In this document: positions 16,466 to 25,017 of the stretch, in pieces
Layout of the letters: every line of letters begins with the position of its first letter
Numbering within the stretch: the stretch's first letter is position 1
Assembly (NCBI GenBank): GCA_038118725.1
Contig: JAYOIK010000038.1
Coordinates: 1-46,280 of the forward strand
Length of the DNA stretch: 46,280 bases
Source: JADHLJ01 sp038118725
Lineage (GTDB): Bacteria; Pseudomonadota; Alphaproteobacteria; Thalassobaculales; Thalassobaculaceae
Direction: 5' to 3'
Notes under the pieces: generated by a model
Seen by the model: the letters and a program-made list of their open reading frames with translations, nothing else
What the model was told of the DNA's origin: nothing
Database searches by the model: none
Translations under genes and position numbers: made by a program

Positions 16466-17557
16466 TTGGCGCTGAAACAGACATTGAAGGTCGTGATTAG
16501 TACCGGGCTCGTTGGCGCGGTGCTGCTGGCTGGCTATGAAACCCTCTATTGGCTCACCCATGTCTACGAGAATGATGCCCGCATCCGCACGGAGTTGACC
16601 AATCTATCCGCGCAGGTGAACGGACAGATCAAGAAGGTCCTCGTCGAGGAGGGAAGTTCGGTCGCCGCCGGCCAAGAAGTCATTCTTCTAGAAGATGACG
16701 AGATTCGCTTGGGGCTGGAGGCGCTCAGAACCGATCTTGAATTGAAACAAGGCGAACAGCGCCGGCTACTCTCCGAAAAACAGGCGTTCGAGACCGAGCT
16801 CGAGTCGAAACTGCAAACGCAGTTAGAGAAAATTCGCGCGATCGAGAAGGAATATGCCTCGATCAAGGACCGTCTGGAGCTATCGGAAAAGAACCTCGCG
16901 CGGGTCCAGTTCCTGTTGCGCAAGGGACTGACATCCGAGGACAAGTTCAACGCCGAGAAGGACAAGGTCCTGGTGCTGCAGGGTGAGGCGGCGATCGCAA
17001 AGGCGAATATCGCGGTCGCCCGGCGCGAGTATGATCAGCTTAAATCCACGGCCCGGCAGATCGACGTGTTCCTGGAAAAGATCAAGATTTCCGACGTGGA
17101 ACAGGCGCGTATCCGCGACGATATCCGCCTTCAGGAGGTAGCGCTCAAGAAACGTCGGATATACTCACCCGTGGATGGCGTTGTCGGGCGCATCCATCGC
17201 TATGCCGGGGAATATGTCGAGGATGGTCACACCATTGTGATGTTGCACAACCCGGCTCGGTATTGGATCGAGGCCTATGTCGACGAAAGCCAGATGCGCC
17301 ACGTCCGGCTCGGTCAGGAAGTGGTGATCGAGTTCGAGATCTATCCCTTTGAGGATTTCTTGGGCGAGGTCACGCGGATCGGCAATATCACCACCGCCGA
17401 AATGGGCGTGACGACCCTCAGTTCCGGCAATCGCTTCGGCGGCGGGGTGGAGCGGGTACCGGTCAGGATCTCGGTGCAGGACCCGCCGCCCAACCTCACT
17501 CCCGGAATGCGGGCCAAGGTCAATATCCGGATCTACGACAATATCAAGCTTTGGTAG
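16466..17557 (+). CDS. HlyD/EmrA-type periplasmic adaptor (membrane fusion protein)
   Basis: This 363-residue protein has an N-terminal membrane anchor (VVISTGLVGAVLLAGYETLYW). It continues with the first half of a lipoyl domain (NGQIKKVLVEEGSSVAAGQ), a long coiled-coil hairpin (about residues 85-225, rich in E/K/L/R heptads) and the second lipoyl half (YSPVDGVVGRIHRYAGEYV). A beta-barrel closes it (WIEAYVDESQMRHVRLGQEVVIEF). Such adaptors bridge an inner-membrane pump and an outer-membrane channel. No ABC, RND or EmrB pump lies next to it on the same strand; the MFS gene is divergent and of another branch. The start is a TTG at 16466, since no ATG lies near the anchor. A GTG/ATG further upstream is not in frame. 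Confidence 0.85.
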   Translation: MALKQTLKVVISTGLVGAVLLAGYETLYWLTHVYENDARIRTELTNLSAQVNGQIKKVLVEEGSSVAAGQEVILLEDDEIRLGLEALRTDLELKQGEQRRLLSEKQAFETELESKLQTQLEKIRAIEKEYASIKDRLELSEKNLARVQFLLRKGLTSEDKFNAEKDKVLVLQGEAAIAKANIAVARREYDQLKSTARQIDVFLEKIKISDVEQARIRDDIRLQEVALKKRRIYSPVDGVVGRIHRYAGEYVEDGHTIVMLHNPARYWIEAYVDESQMRHVRLGQEVVIEFEIYPFEDFLGEVTRIGNITTAEMGVTTLSSGNRFGGGVERVPVRISVQDPPPNLTPGMRAKVNIRIYDNIKLW

Positions 17558-17625
17558 GCTTACCCGGGATCGCCACCTCGAGAGCGGTCGAGCTATCCGT
17601 CACATGGGGATGTTTCAGGCGTCGG

Positions 17626-17644
17626 CCCCGCGTCGAGCGCGGGG
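17626..17644. terminator. GC-rich hairpin between convergent genes
   Basis: CCCCGCG at 17626-17632 and CGCGGGG at 17638-17644 form a 7-bp stem with a 5-base loop. It lies 69 bp after the adaptor gene and 109 bp from the end of the convergent hydrolase. There is no T-run, so the terminator role is only suggested by position. Confidence 0.3.
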
Positions 17645-17752
17645 TGACGGTTGGAGTACCCTGTGTCCGTCCGATGGGAGCTAGTGACAAGGCGCGGTCG
17701 TCATTGACTTGAGCGACCTATCCAAATCCTAACCGAATAACAGTGGATGGGT

Positions 17753-19762
17753 TCAGAGCCTTACGTCATGGCGTGGAGCGCACCAGTTTTGGGCAAGCGC
17801 CGTGGCGCGCTCCAGGTCTTCCTCAAGCATGAGGCCGTCCTTGATCAGCGCCCGCGCCGCCGTCTCGATAGCCCGGATATACCCCCCTGCGTCGCCGTAG
17901 CGCGCCTGGATCGAGGCCCGAGGATCGCCGGTGGCGCGTCGTACGGCGTCGGTTTCCGGTAATGGGACCGTGGACCCGCTGAACTCATGCATCGCACCCT
18001 CGCCGAAGGGCCGCGCGCGCAAGTTCCAGCCGGTGTAGGTCGCCAGCGGCGCTTGAACCATGGGCACGCGGATCCCCGCGACGTCGTTGCCGTCGGCGTC
18101 GACGGCCGGTACCAGGACGGCATAGCCCTCGGCATCGCGGAGTTCCGGGGGAAGGGTGGTCATCACGCCGTCCCCGGCATGCGGGCCATAGTCATGGAGC
18201 GGCAAGCGGTTCGGTTCGCGCGGGATGGCATGGGCCGGAATGTCGGGAAACTGCCCGCGCCATTCCTCCATGGAGACCAGCGTGCCGTCATCGCGGCGGG
18301 GGTAGCGGCTGTTCGGAGGCGGCGTGCCGTCCGTCGCCCATCGGTCCAGATTGTCGAGCATGGCCCGGAACAGCATCGAGGTCTGAACCACGTTCTGAAG
18401 GTTTTGGCAGATCCCGCGCCGGGGGGCGCCCTGCAAGGGATCGCCGACATGCTGGGCGCTGGACCAATGATAGATCCGGACATTCTCCGGTGGGTCGAGA
18501 TCCTCGCCTCGGCTGTCGGTATGGGCCAACGAGCCGCGACGTTGCCAATACTCGGTGCCGGTCTGGCTGTGCATGATCAGGGGATCGGTCTCCGGGCGCT
18601 TACAGATCGCGTCGGTCCGACCGGTCAGATGGTCCGTGCTCTCGGCATAGGCGAAGGGAAAGCTATCGGAGATATTGTCGTGGTCCTCGTACTGCTGTCC
18701 CGCCGGCACGACGCCGTTGGCGAAGCGGTGGTTCAGCCACATTCGCCCGGCGCCGGCGACATGACTGATCACCCCATCGAAAACCCGCCGCCCGCTCTCG
18801 TCGGCGTTGAAGCCACGATAGATCGCGTCGCGGATACAGCGCCCGGTCTGCGAGCGGCCAAAGCAATAGGCTTTCTCGATACCATGGCCGACTAGGGGGT
18901 TGGCCTCACTCTGATCGTATCGCAGGAAACTGGCGAGATCGCGCACCACGAGATGGCCGAGCCCCATGACCAGGGGGTCGCGGGCGGTATAGATCAGCTC
19001 GTAAATCCAGCCAGGCTCAAACCCCGTCGGAATGTGGATATGTGTGTCCGAGGCGACGATGGCTTTCTCGGCGCCCTGAAAGTCCATGCCGAGGCCGCCC
19101 TCGACGCGGGCGAATTGCCAGGCGTCCGGCGCGATTTCCTCGCGCGGGTCCTCGGGATAGCGCCGCCGGGTGAGTGTCGCCTTGCTTGTGTCCAGGGAAA
19201 CCGTCGGGTGACTTCTGGTCGAGATCCAGCCGCTGAGCGGGAAGGTGTCCTGTCCGAGACCGGTGGCAATGAACTCGGTGCGCGCAAGCCCCGTAACCGG
19301 TGCTTCGCGGGAGCCCGCTACGGGCAGGCGCAGGGTCATCCGCCCGCTTCCAGGCAGGAGGTCGCCCTGCCACGCCCCCCAAACAATGGTGTAGCCGCGC
19401 CTGAACAGATAGCCGTTGCCCGCGTGGGCCTCGGTGATCGGGTCGTTCGAGGGGGCGGCATCGTTGAAATACTGCACCAGGCGTTTGTTGCCGCGATTGC
19501 CGTAGTCAAAGATCATTCGTCCGTTGCCCCGGCCCGGTTCGACGGGACGCAGAATTGAGATCTCGGTCTCGCACTCCACCATGCCGTCGGAGTTAACGGG
19601 CGCCTTGTCGAGATCGACGATCCCGGCCTGGGCGGAGGCGTTCGGATCGACCTGAAACCGGGCCCAGCCGTCTAGCCGCTCATAGACGCCGGTATCGCCG
19701 AAATGCAGACCGCCGGCGAATTCCCGGCGCTGGGTGATCTCGATTTCGATCTTGTTGGCCAT
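17753..19762 (-). CDS. Large alpha/beta hydrolase domain-containing protein
   Basis: The 669-residue protein matches the large bacterial alpha/beta hydrolase domain family that includes predicted esterases of more than 600 residues. The likely nucleophile elbow is GRSQTGR in KAYCFGRSQTGRCIRD; the large cap contains repeated Pro/Gly-rich loops. The N-terminal domain (about 1-200) starts IEIEITQRREFAGGLHFG and is beta-rich. I start at 19762 because GGAG lies 7 bases before it; the open frame continues 58 codons upstream into a region that looks non-coding. I see no signal peptide with this start, so it is probably cytoplasmic. It is divergent from the amidase operon and may share its control region. 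The substrate is unknown. Confidence 0.8.
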   Translation of the reverse strand: MANKIEIEITQRREFAGGLHFGDTGVYERLDGWARFQVDPNASAQAGIVDLDKAPVNSDGMVECETEISILRPVEPGRGNGRMIFDYGNRGNKRLVQYFNDAAPSNDPITEAHAGNGYLFRRGYTIVWGAWQGDLLPGSGRMTLRLPVAGSREAPVTGLARTEFIATGLGQDTFPLSGWISTRSHPTVSLDTSKATLTRRRYPEDPREEIAPDAWQFARVEGGLGMDFQGAEKAIVASDTHIHIPTGFEPGWIYELIYTARDPLVMGLGHLVVRDLASFLRYDQSEANPLVGHGIEKAYCFGRSQTGRCIRDAIYRGFNADESGRRVFDGVISHVAGAGRMWLNHRFANGVVPAGQQYEDHDNISDSFPFAYAESTDHLTGRTDAICKRPETDPLIMHSQTGTEYWQRRGSLAHTDSRGEDLDPPENVRIYHWSSAQHVGDPLQGAPRRGICQNLQNVVQTSMLFRAMLDNLDRWATDGTPPPNSRYPRRDDGTLVSMEEWRGQFPDIPAHAIPREPNRLPLHDYGPHAGDGVMTTLPPELRDAEGYAVLVPAVDADGNDVAGIRVPMVQAPLATYTGWNLRARPFGEGAMHEFSGSTVPLPETDAVRRATGDPRASIQARYGDAGGYIRAIETAARALIKDGLMLEEDLERATALAQNWCAPRHDVRL

Positions 19763-19926
19763 ATTGAAGCTCCGGCGCGTGAAGTGAGGCGGGGATCGTA
19801 ACATCACTGTACGTGTCCGGGCACGGCAACGACATCGTGAGAGTGATCTCGGGGTATTCGACAGACCCCTGGTGGTCGCGATACAAGATTGGCGAGATTT
19901 TCCGATTATCTTGACGGGTTGAAAAC

Positions 19927-21234
19927 GTGGCACCAACTGATCGAGATCCCGCCGATTTGGGCGTCGCTGAAGCCGCCCGGGCCCTGGCCGGAGGCGCTCT
20001 GACTTCCAGGATGCTGGTAACCGCGTGCCTGGAGCGCATCCACGCCGAGAATTCGAGCCTGAAGGCTTTCATACACGTGGCGGACGATTTGGCGCTGGCC
20101 GAGGCGGATCGCAGTGACGCGCGCCGCCGCGAGGGCGGGCCGATGTCGCCGCTGGACGGGGTGCCGATCGCGCTGAAGGATAACATAGATGCCGTCGGTC
20201 AGCCTTCCACCAACGGGCTGGGAGTTGCTTGGATGCCGAGCCGCGACGCGGGGGTCGTCACCTTGCTGCGGGAGCGGGGTTTGGTGCTGATCGGCAAGAC
20301 CAATATGCATGAAGGGGCGTTGGGAGCGACGACGGATAATCCGCATCATGGCCGCGCCGACAACCCCGCCGCCGCTGGCCATACACCTGGCGGCAGCAGT
20401 GGTGGCTCTAGCGCCGCTGTCGCCGCGCGGCTTTGTCCGGGCGCGCTCGGCACGGATACGATGGGCTCGGTTCGCCTGCCCGCCGCCTATTGCGGGATCA
20501 CCGGATTCAAGCCCTCGCGGGCGCATTGGCCGAATTCGGGGGTCGCGCCCCTGGCGATGGCCTTGGACACCGTCGGGCCCATGGCGCGCGACGTGGCGGA
20601 TACCGCGATGCTGATCGATCTGCCCTATGCGCGGACATCGCCGAGCCGGTTGGTCGTCGCGGTGATCGACAATATCGAGGAGGCCGAGATGGAGGAGCGC
20701 GCGCGAGAGGCCTATCGAGAGGCCCTGTCGCGGCTGCGCTCGGCCGGTGTCGCCTTCCGCCGGGCGCGGCTCGCCGATTATGAGCCGACCGTGGCCAGGC
20801 GCGCGGGCCTGATCATCTCCGAGGTCGAGGGCGCGGTTACCCATGAGAACATGATTGCCGAGCGTCCCGAGGCGTTTTCCCCGGCGTTTCGGGCCATGCT
20901 GGACTATGGCGCGAACGTTCCGGCGCCGAAATATGTCAAGGCCTTGCGCGAGGTTGACCGGATCGGCGCCGCCTTTGCCGGTATCCTTGATCAGGTCGAC
21001 GCGGTCATCTCGCCGACCACCCCGCAACGCGCCTTTGCCTTCGAGGCGCCGGTTCCGGCCAACCAGGCCGACTTCACCGCGCCGGCCAATTTCGCGGGGT
21101 GTCCCGGGATATCGATCCCGGTCCCGCGCGGCGGTGCCGAACGTCCAACGGGGTTGCATCTGATGGCCGGGCTCGGCAGGGATGTACACCTTCTAGGGAT
21201 CGCCGCCGCCGTCGAGGCCTTGTTGGCGCAATAG
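19927..21234 (+). CDS. Amidase signature family enzyme
   Basis: This 435-residue enzyme belongs to the amidase signature family, which hydrolyses carboxamides with a Ser-cisSer-Lys triad. Lys84 is in PIALKDNID, the cis-Ser in PGGSSGGS (about Ser158) and the nucleophile is Ser181 in GTDTMGSVRLPA. In most members that motif is GTDxGGS, so Met179 replaces a glycine next to the nucleophile. The start is a GTG at 19927. It is divergent from the large hydrolase (164 bp between starts) and 15 bp upstream of the next hydrolase gene. The substrate cannot be read from sequence; the operon context suggests a small amide or cyclic amide. Confidence 0.92.
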   Translation: MAPTDRDPADLGVAEAARALAGGALTSRMLVTACLERIHAENSSLKAFIHVADDLALAEADRSDARRREGGPMSPLDGVPIALKDNIDAVGQPSTNGLGVAWMPSRDAGVVTLLRERGLVLIGKTNMHEGALGATTDNPHHGRADNPAAAGHTPGGSSGGSSAAVAARLCPGALGTDTMGSVRLPAAYCGITGFKPSRAHWPNSGVAPLAMALDTVGPMARDVADTAMLIDLPYARTSPSRLVVAVIDNIEEAEMEERAREAYREALSRLRSAGVAFRRARLADYEPTVARRAGLIISEVEGAVTHENMIAERPEAFSPAFRAMLDYGANVPAPKYVKALREVDRIGAAFAGILDQVDAVISPTTPQRAFAFEAPVPANQADFTAPANFAGCPGISIPVPRGGAERPTGLHLMAGLGRDVHLLGIAAAVEALLAQ

Positions 21235-21249
21235 CGAAAGGGCAACGCC

Positions 21250-22053
21250 ATGCCGGTTCTGCATGTGAACGGTCACGACATGTATTACGAGATCCACGGC
21301 GCGGGCGAGCCGGTGATCTGTTCCGGTGGCTGGGGCACCTTCTGTCACGGCGATGCCGGACATCTTCCGCGCGGTTTGACCGACCGATACAGGGTCGTGA
21401 TTTTCGATCACCGGGGGATCGGCCAGTCCACGGATGACCCGGCGGTCGTCTCGACCACGAAGCTCTACGCCGATGACGTGATCGGGCTCATGGACGCGCT
21501 TGGGATCGCCAAGGCCCATCTCGTGGGGATCATAGGGATCGGCGCCTGCATCTTCCAGGAAGTCGCCATCAAGCGCCCGGACCTGGTTCGAAGCCTGGTC
21601 AACACCGGATGCTGGGCCCGGTCGGACACGAAATTCACCGATCAGCTGACCCTGTGGCTGGACGTGCATCGCGAGATGGGCTTCGAGGCCTTTCAGCGGA
21701 TGGTGGTGATGGAGGGGTTCGATCCCGCCTTCTACGCCGCCAAGAAGGACAGTCTGCTGGGGCCCGAGGGCGCGTGGCGGGATCTGAACGGTCACTTCGA
21801 AACCCATCAGCGCCTCACCGAGGCGGGATTGTCGCATGATACGCTGGATCGGCTGGACCAGATCAAGGCGCCGGCGCTGGTGATGCATAACGGGCTCGAC
21901 TTCATCACCGCGCCGAGGATGACCCTACCGGTTGAGCAAGGCATCCCCGGTGCGCGGGCTCACTGGATGCGCGAGGCGGCTCATGTCGCTACCGGGCGGG
22001 AAGCGCGGGCCGAGTTCTGCGACGTGCTGCTCGGCTTTATGGCGGAGCATTGA
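21250..22053 (+). CDS. Alpha/beta hydrolase fold protein lacking the serine nucleophile
   Basis: The 267-residue protein has the full alpha/beta hydrolase fold pattern: VVIFDHRGIGQSTDDP near the oxyanion region, the acid loop HNGLDFITAP and a C-terminal histidine in REAAHVATG. At the nucleophile elbow, however, where GxSxG is expected, it reads VGIIGIGAC, so Ile95 replaces the serine and Ile97 a glycine. The DNA in this stretch reads cleanly without a frame break. It may be a non-hydrolytic relative (lyase, binding protein, or an enzyme using another residue), or an inactive paralogue. AAGGG precedes the ATG. It is co-transcribed with the amidase, 15 bp apart. Confidence 0.85.
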   Translation: MPVLHVNGHDMYYEIHGAGEPVICSGGWGTFCHGDAGHLPRGLTDRYRVVIFDHRGIGQSTDDPAVVSTTKLYADDVIGLMDALGIAKAHLVGIIGIGACIFQEVAIKRPDLVRSLVNTGCWARSDTKFTDQLTLWLDVHREMGFEAFQRMVVMEGFDPAFYAAKKDSLLGPEGAWRDLNGHFETHQRLTEAGLSHDTLDRLDQIKAPALVMHNGLDFITAPRMTLPVEQGIPGARAHWMREAAHVATGREARAEFCDVLLGFMAEH

Positions 22054-22123
22054 TCGCGTCCGAATTCGCGGCGATACTCGCGCCGTGGTGCAATGGCGTG
22101 AATGATCAACGAGGAGCAAGAAC

Positions 22124-22948
22124 ATGGCCCTGGAACAAGTCGACGACGTTTCCGCAAACCCGTTTCCCTTTGACATCGAGACCGCCGCGCCGTCCAAACT
22201 GCGCGCTATCTTTCGCTCCGGGGCCTATCGCGGGACCACGGCGAACATGGCGAACGGACACACCCAGGGGAACCTGGCGGTCCTGCCGGCCAGCCACGCG
22301 CTCGATTTCGCCCGTTTCTGCCAGCGCAATCCCAAGCCTTGCCCGCTGGTCGGGGTATCCGATACCGGTGATCCGATGATGCGGACCCTCGGCGAGGACA
22401 TTGATATCCGCACCGACATCCCGAGCTACAACATTTATCGCGACGGTGTCTTCGAGAGCTCGGTATCGGATGTGTCCGAGTTCTGGGCCGAGGATTCGGT
22501 GGCCTTCGTTCTTGGCTGTTCCTTCTCCTTCGAGGAAGCGCTGATGCAGGCGCGCATTCCCATGCGGCACATGGAGATCAACCGCACGGTCCCGATGTAC
22601 AAAACCTCCATCGATCTGGTGCCGGCGGGAGCCTTCGGGGGCGGGATGGTCGTCTCCATGCGGCCGATGTCGATGGAGCAGGCGATCCAGGCCTCGGCGA
22701 TCACCGCGCGCTTTCCCCACACCCACGGGATGCCGGTTCACATCGGCGACCCGGCGGCGATCGGGATCAAGGATCTCGACATGCCGGATTGGGGAGAGCC
22801 GACGGAGTTCCGCGCGGGCGAGGTGCCGGTGTTCTGGGCCTGCGGCGTCACCCCGCAGAACGCCATCCAAGAGGCTGGCTTGCCGATTGTGGTCACCCAC
22901 ACGCCGGGTTCGATGCTGATCACGGATATTCCGAGCGCGATCAGCTAA
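22124..22948 (+). CDS. Putative hydro-lyase of the DUF1445 / D-glutamate cyclase-like family
   Basis: The 274-residue protein belongs to the family of bacterial 'putative hydro-lyases' related to the N-terminal part of mammalian D-glutamate cyclase, which interconverts D-glutamate and 5-oxo-D-proline. Recognisable blocks are FRSGAYRGTTANMANGHTQGNL, here spanning about residues 30-51, with the signature ACGVTPQNAI, the FVLGCSFSFEEAL block and the THTPGSMLITDI ending. The length is typical of the family. AGGAG lies upstream of the ATG. It is third in a run with an amidase and a hydrolase, which suggests a route that opens and rearranges a small amide or amino-acid-like compound. The role of bacterial members is poorly known. 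Confidence 0.88.
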   Translation: MALEQVDDVSANPFPFDIETAAPSKLRAIFRSGAYRGTTANMANGHTQGNLAVLPASHALDFARFCQRNPKPCPLVGVSDTGDPMMRTLGEDIDIRTDIPSYNIYRDGVFESSVSDVSEFWAEDSVAFVLGCSFSFEEALMQARIPMRHMEINRTVPMYKTSIDLVPAGAFGGGMVVSMRPMSMEQAIQASAITARFPHTHGMPVHIGDPAAIGIKDLDMPDWGEPTEFRAGEVPVFWACGVTPQNAIQEAGLPIVVTHTPGSMLITDIPSAIS

Positions 22949-22968
22949 ACCAGCGGTATCGATCAATG

Positions 22969-23002
22969 AAAAAGGCCGGAGCGTGATGCTCCGGCCTTTT
23001 TT
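22969..23002. terminator. Bidirectional intrinsic terminator
   Basis: AAAAAGGCCGGAGC at 22969-22982 and GCTCCGGCCTTTTT at 22988-23001 form a 14-bp stem with loop GTGAT, followed by another T. The A-run before the stem makes it equally good on the minus strand. It separates the convergent hydro-lyase and TRAP operons. Confidence 0.93.
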
Positions 23003-23024
23003 GTCGGCGGATAACCGCCCGGTC

Positions 23025-24323
23025 TTAATGATAGACCAGTGTCGGTAGCCAGGTTGCAAGGTTCGGATAGGCGACCAGCAACAGGATCATGACGATCATG
23101 GCGACCAGGAACGGGGTCGCGCCGATGGCCACGTCGTTGAAGTGACCGCCGCGAATCCGGATACCTTGCACGACGTAGAGATTGACCCCGATCGGCGGTG
23201 TGATCAGCGCCGCTTCCATGAGCAGGGTGATCAGAATACCGAACCAGACATCGGAGAATTCCGGTACTCCCAAGGCCATGACGATCGGGAACACGATCGG
23301 CACCGTCGTCAGCATCATGGAGAGGGTTTCCATGAACATGCCGAGAAACAGGTAGAAGACGATGATCAGCAGCACCGTCTGCACGGGGGTCAAACCCATA
23401 TCGGCGATGAAGTTCAGCATCGCCTGGGTAATGCCCATGAAGCCCAGCACGAAATTGAGGAAAATCGCGGCGAACACGATCAGCATGATCATCGCGGTGG
23501 TCCGCATCGTGCCCTCGAACGCTTCCCTCAGCATCTTGAAGCTCAGGGTCTTGAAGGCGGCGGCGATGATCACGGCCATGCAAACCCCGATGGACGCTGC
23601 CTCGGTCGGCGTGGCGACACCGGCGTAGATCGATCCCACGACCGCCATGAACAGCACGATCGGCGGCAGCAGATCGGGCAGGCAGCGGATTCGTTCGCCC
23701 CAGCTGGTCTTGACCGTCTGACCACCCCAGGAAGGCCGATAGACACAGGCGATGACGATGGTCAGCATGAACAGGCTGGAGAGGATCACTCCGGGGACGA
23801 TGCCCGCGAGATAGAGTTCCGGAACCGAGGTATCGGTAAGCAAGCCGTAGATGATCAGGTTGATCGACGGCGGAACCAGGATGCCCAGGGTGCCACCCGC
23901 CGCGAGCGAGCCGAGAAACAGACGCTCGTTATAGCCACGCGCCTCGATCTCCGGATAGGCAACGGTGCCCACGGTGGCCGCCGTAGCGACACTGGAGCCC
24001 GAGCTGGCAGCGAAGATCGTGCAGGAACCGATATTGGCGTGCATCAAACCGCCGGGCAGCCAGGACAGCCACTGGATCACGGCGGCGTACATGCGGCGGG
24101 CGATACCCGCCCGCAGCATGATCTCGCCGAGCAGGATGAACATCGGGACGGCGACGAGGATGAACTCCTTGCTCTTATCCCAATAGATTTCCGCCAGCGC
24201 GGGAGTGAGGGTGCCGCCCATCGATATGTTGTCGAGGACAAAGCTCAGGATACCGAGGACCGCCGCGACGGGGACCGCCGCGAGGACCAGGATCAAGAGA
24301 CCAACAAGAATTCCTAGAGCCAT
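23025..24323 (-). CDS. dctM: TRAP transporter large permease, DctM
   Basis: The 432-residue, very hydrophobic protein is the large membrane subunit of a TRAP importer, which drives uptake of carboxylates with a sodium or proton gradient. Features are the first helix MALGILVGLLILVLAAVPVA, FAASSGSSVATAATVGTVAYPE (spanning the re-entrant region near residue 110), the GGTLGILVPPSINLIIYG block and LITPPIGVNLYVV near the C-terminus. It starts 3 bp after the dctQ stop and ends near a strong terminator. It is the last gene of the leftward operon dctP-dctQ-dctM. The substrate is set by DctP and is unknown. Confidence 0.96.
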   Translation of the reverse strand: MALGILVGLLILVLAAVPVAAVLGILSFVLDNISMGGTLTPALAEIYWDKSKEFILVAVPMFILLGEIMLRAGIARRMYAAVIQWLSWLPGGLMHANIGSCTIFAASSGSSVATAATVGTVAYPEIEARGYNERLFLGSLAAGGTLGILVPPSINLIIYGLLTDTSVPELYLAGIVPGVILSSLFMLTIVIACVYRPSWGGQTVKTSWGERIRCLPDLLPPIVLFMAVVGSIYAGVATPTEAASIGVCMAVIIAAAFKTLSFKMLREAFEGTMRTTAMIMLIVFAAIFLNFVLGFMGITQAMLNFIADMGLTPVQTVLLIIVFYLFLGMFMETLSMMLTTVPIVFPIVMALGVPEFSDVWFGILITLLMEAALITPPIGVNLYVVQGIRIRGGHFNDVAIGATPFLVAMIVMILLLVAYPNLATWLPTLVYH

Positions 24324-24326
24324 CGT

Positions 24327-24938
24327 CTACTTCTCCGCCTGACTTACGTTGCCGGGCGCTATCGCCACATCAATGCCGTGTGTCTCCTCGTCCATCACCT
24401 CGGCGATCGACGGAACGCCGGCGATCTTGGCCACCAGATCCCAATTGCGCTGCAACAGCGCGACCAGGGCGTAAAGCGTCACGAAGATCAGCGTCACGAA
24501 GAACAACAGCAGACCGGCGACCCAAAAGACCTGGGGTATCCATTGCGGCGTTCCCAGGGTTGTAATCGACACCGAGTTACTGACCCATGAGTTCTGGAAC
24601 GACACCAGGGCGAAATAGGTCATGTAGGACATGTAGTACAGCAACAGCGCCAGCCCGACGACATCGAGCACCGCCGTCACCGGACGGGGGAGGAGGTTGT
24701 AAAGCGCGTCGATCCGAACGTTGGAGCGATGCAGGAGGCAGTATGAGTAGGCCCAGGTTGTCGTCGCCGAAAAGACATAACCCGAGTACTCGTCCGAGCC
24801 GCTCATGGTCATGTTCAGGAACTTTCGGGACAGGACGTCCACCGTGACCATAACGGCGGCCGCCAGAAGCGCCGCGCCGCCGGCCCATACGGCGTATTGA
24901 GAGATTCTTTCCAGGCGCGCGTGAATTGCCGCGAACAT
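24327..24938 (-). CDS. dctQ: TRAP transporter small permease, DctQ
   Basis: The 203-residue protein is the small membrane subunit with four predicted helices. They include YAVWAGGAALLAAAVMVTVDVL, here about residues 16-37, the family pattern VLSRKFLN..SGSDEYSGYVF, TAVLDVVGLALLLYYM and QVFWVAGLLLFFVTLIFV. I prefer the ATG at 24938, because GGGGGA is well spaced for it; a GTG two codons upstream is also possible. It lies downstream of an intrinsic terminator that follows dctP and directly upstream of dctM. The C-terminal tail is unusually long and acidic (EVMDEETHGIDVAIAPGN). Confidence 0.93.
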   Translation of the reverse strand: MFAAIHARLERISQYAVWAGGAALLAAAVMVTVDVLSRKFLNMTMSGSDEYSGYVFSATTTWAYSYCLLHRSNVRIDALYNLLPRPVTAVLDVVGLALLLYYMSYMTYFALVSFQNSWVSNSVSITTLGTPQWIPQVFWVAGLLLFFVTLIFVTLYALVALLQRNWDLVAKIAGVPSIAEVMDEETHGIDVAIAPGNVSQAEK

Positions 24939-24967
24939 ACCCACTTCCCCCGTTGAATTTGAAAAAA

Positions 24968-24995
24968 TGGCGTCGCGGCGTTAACCGCGACGCCA
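24968..24995 (-). terminator. Intrinsic terminator/attenuator between dctP and dctQ
   Basis: TGGCGTCGCGG at 24968-24978 and CCGCGACGCCA at 24985-24995 form an 11-bp perfect stem with loop CGTTAA. On the minus strand it is followed by TTTTTT (the A-run at 24962-24967). It lies 22 bp past the dctP stop and 29 bp before the dctQ start. It should make dctP mRNA more abundant than dctQM mRNA. Confidence 0.85.
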
Positions 24996-25017
24996 AATTA
25001 GACTAGTCGACTTGGAT

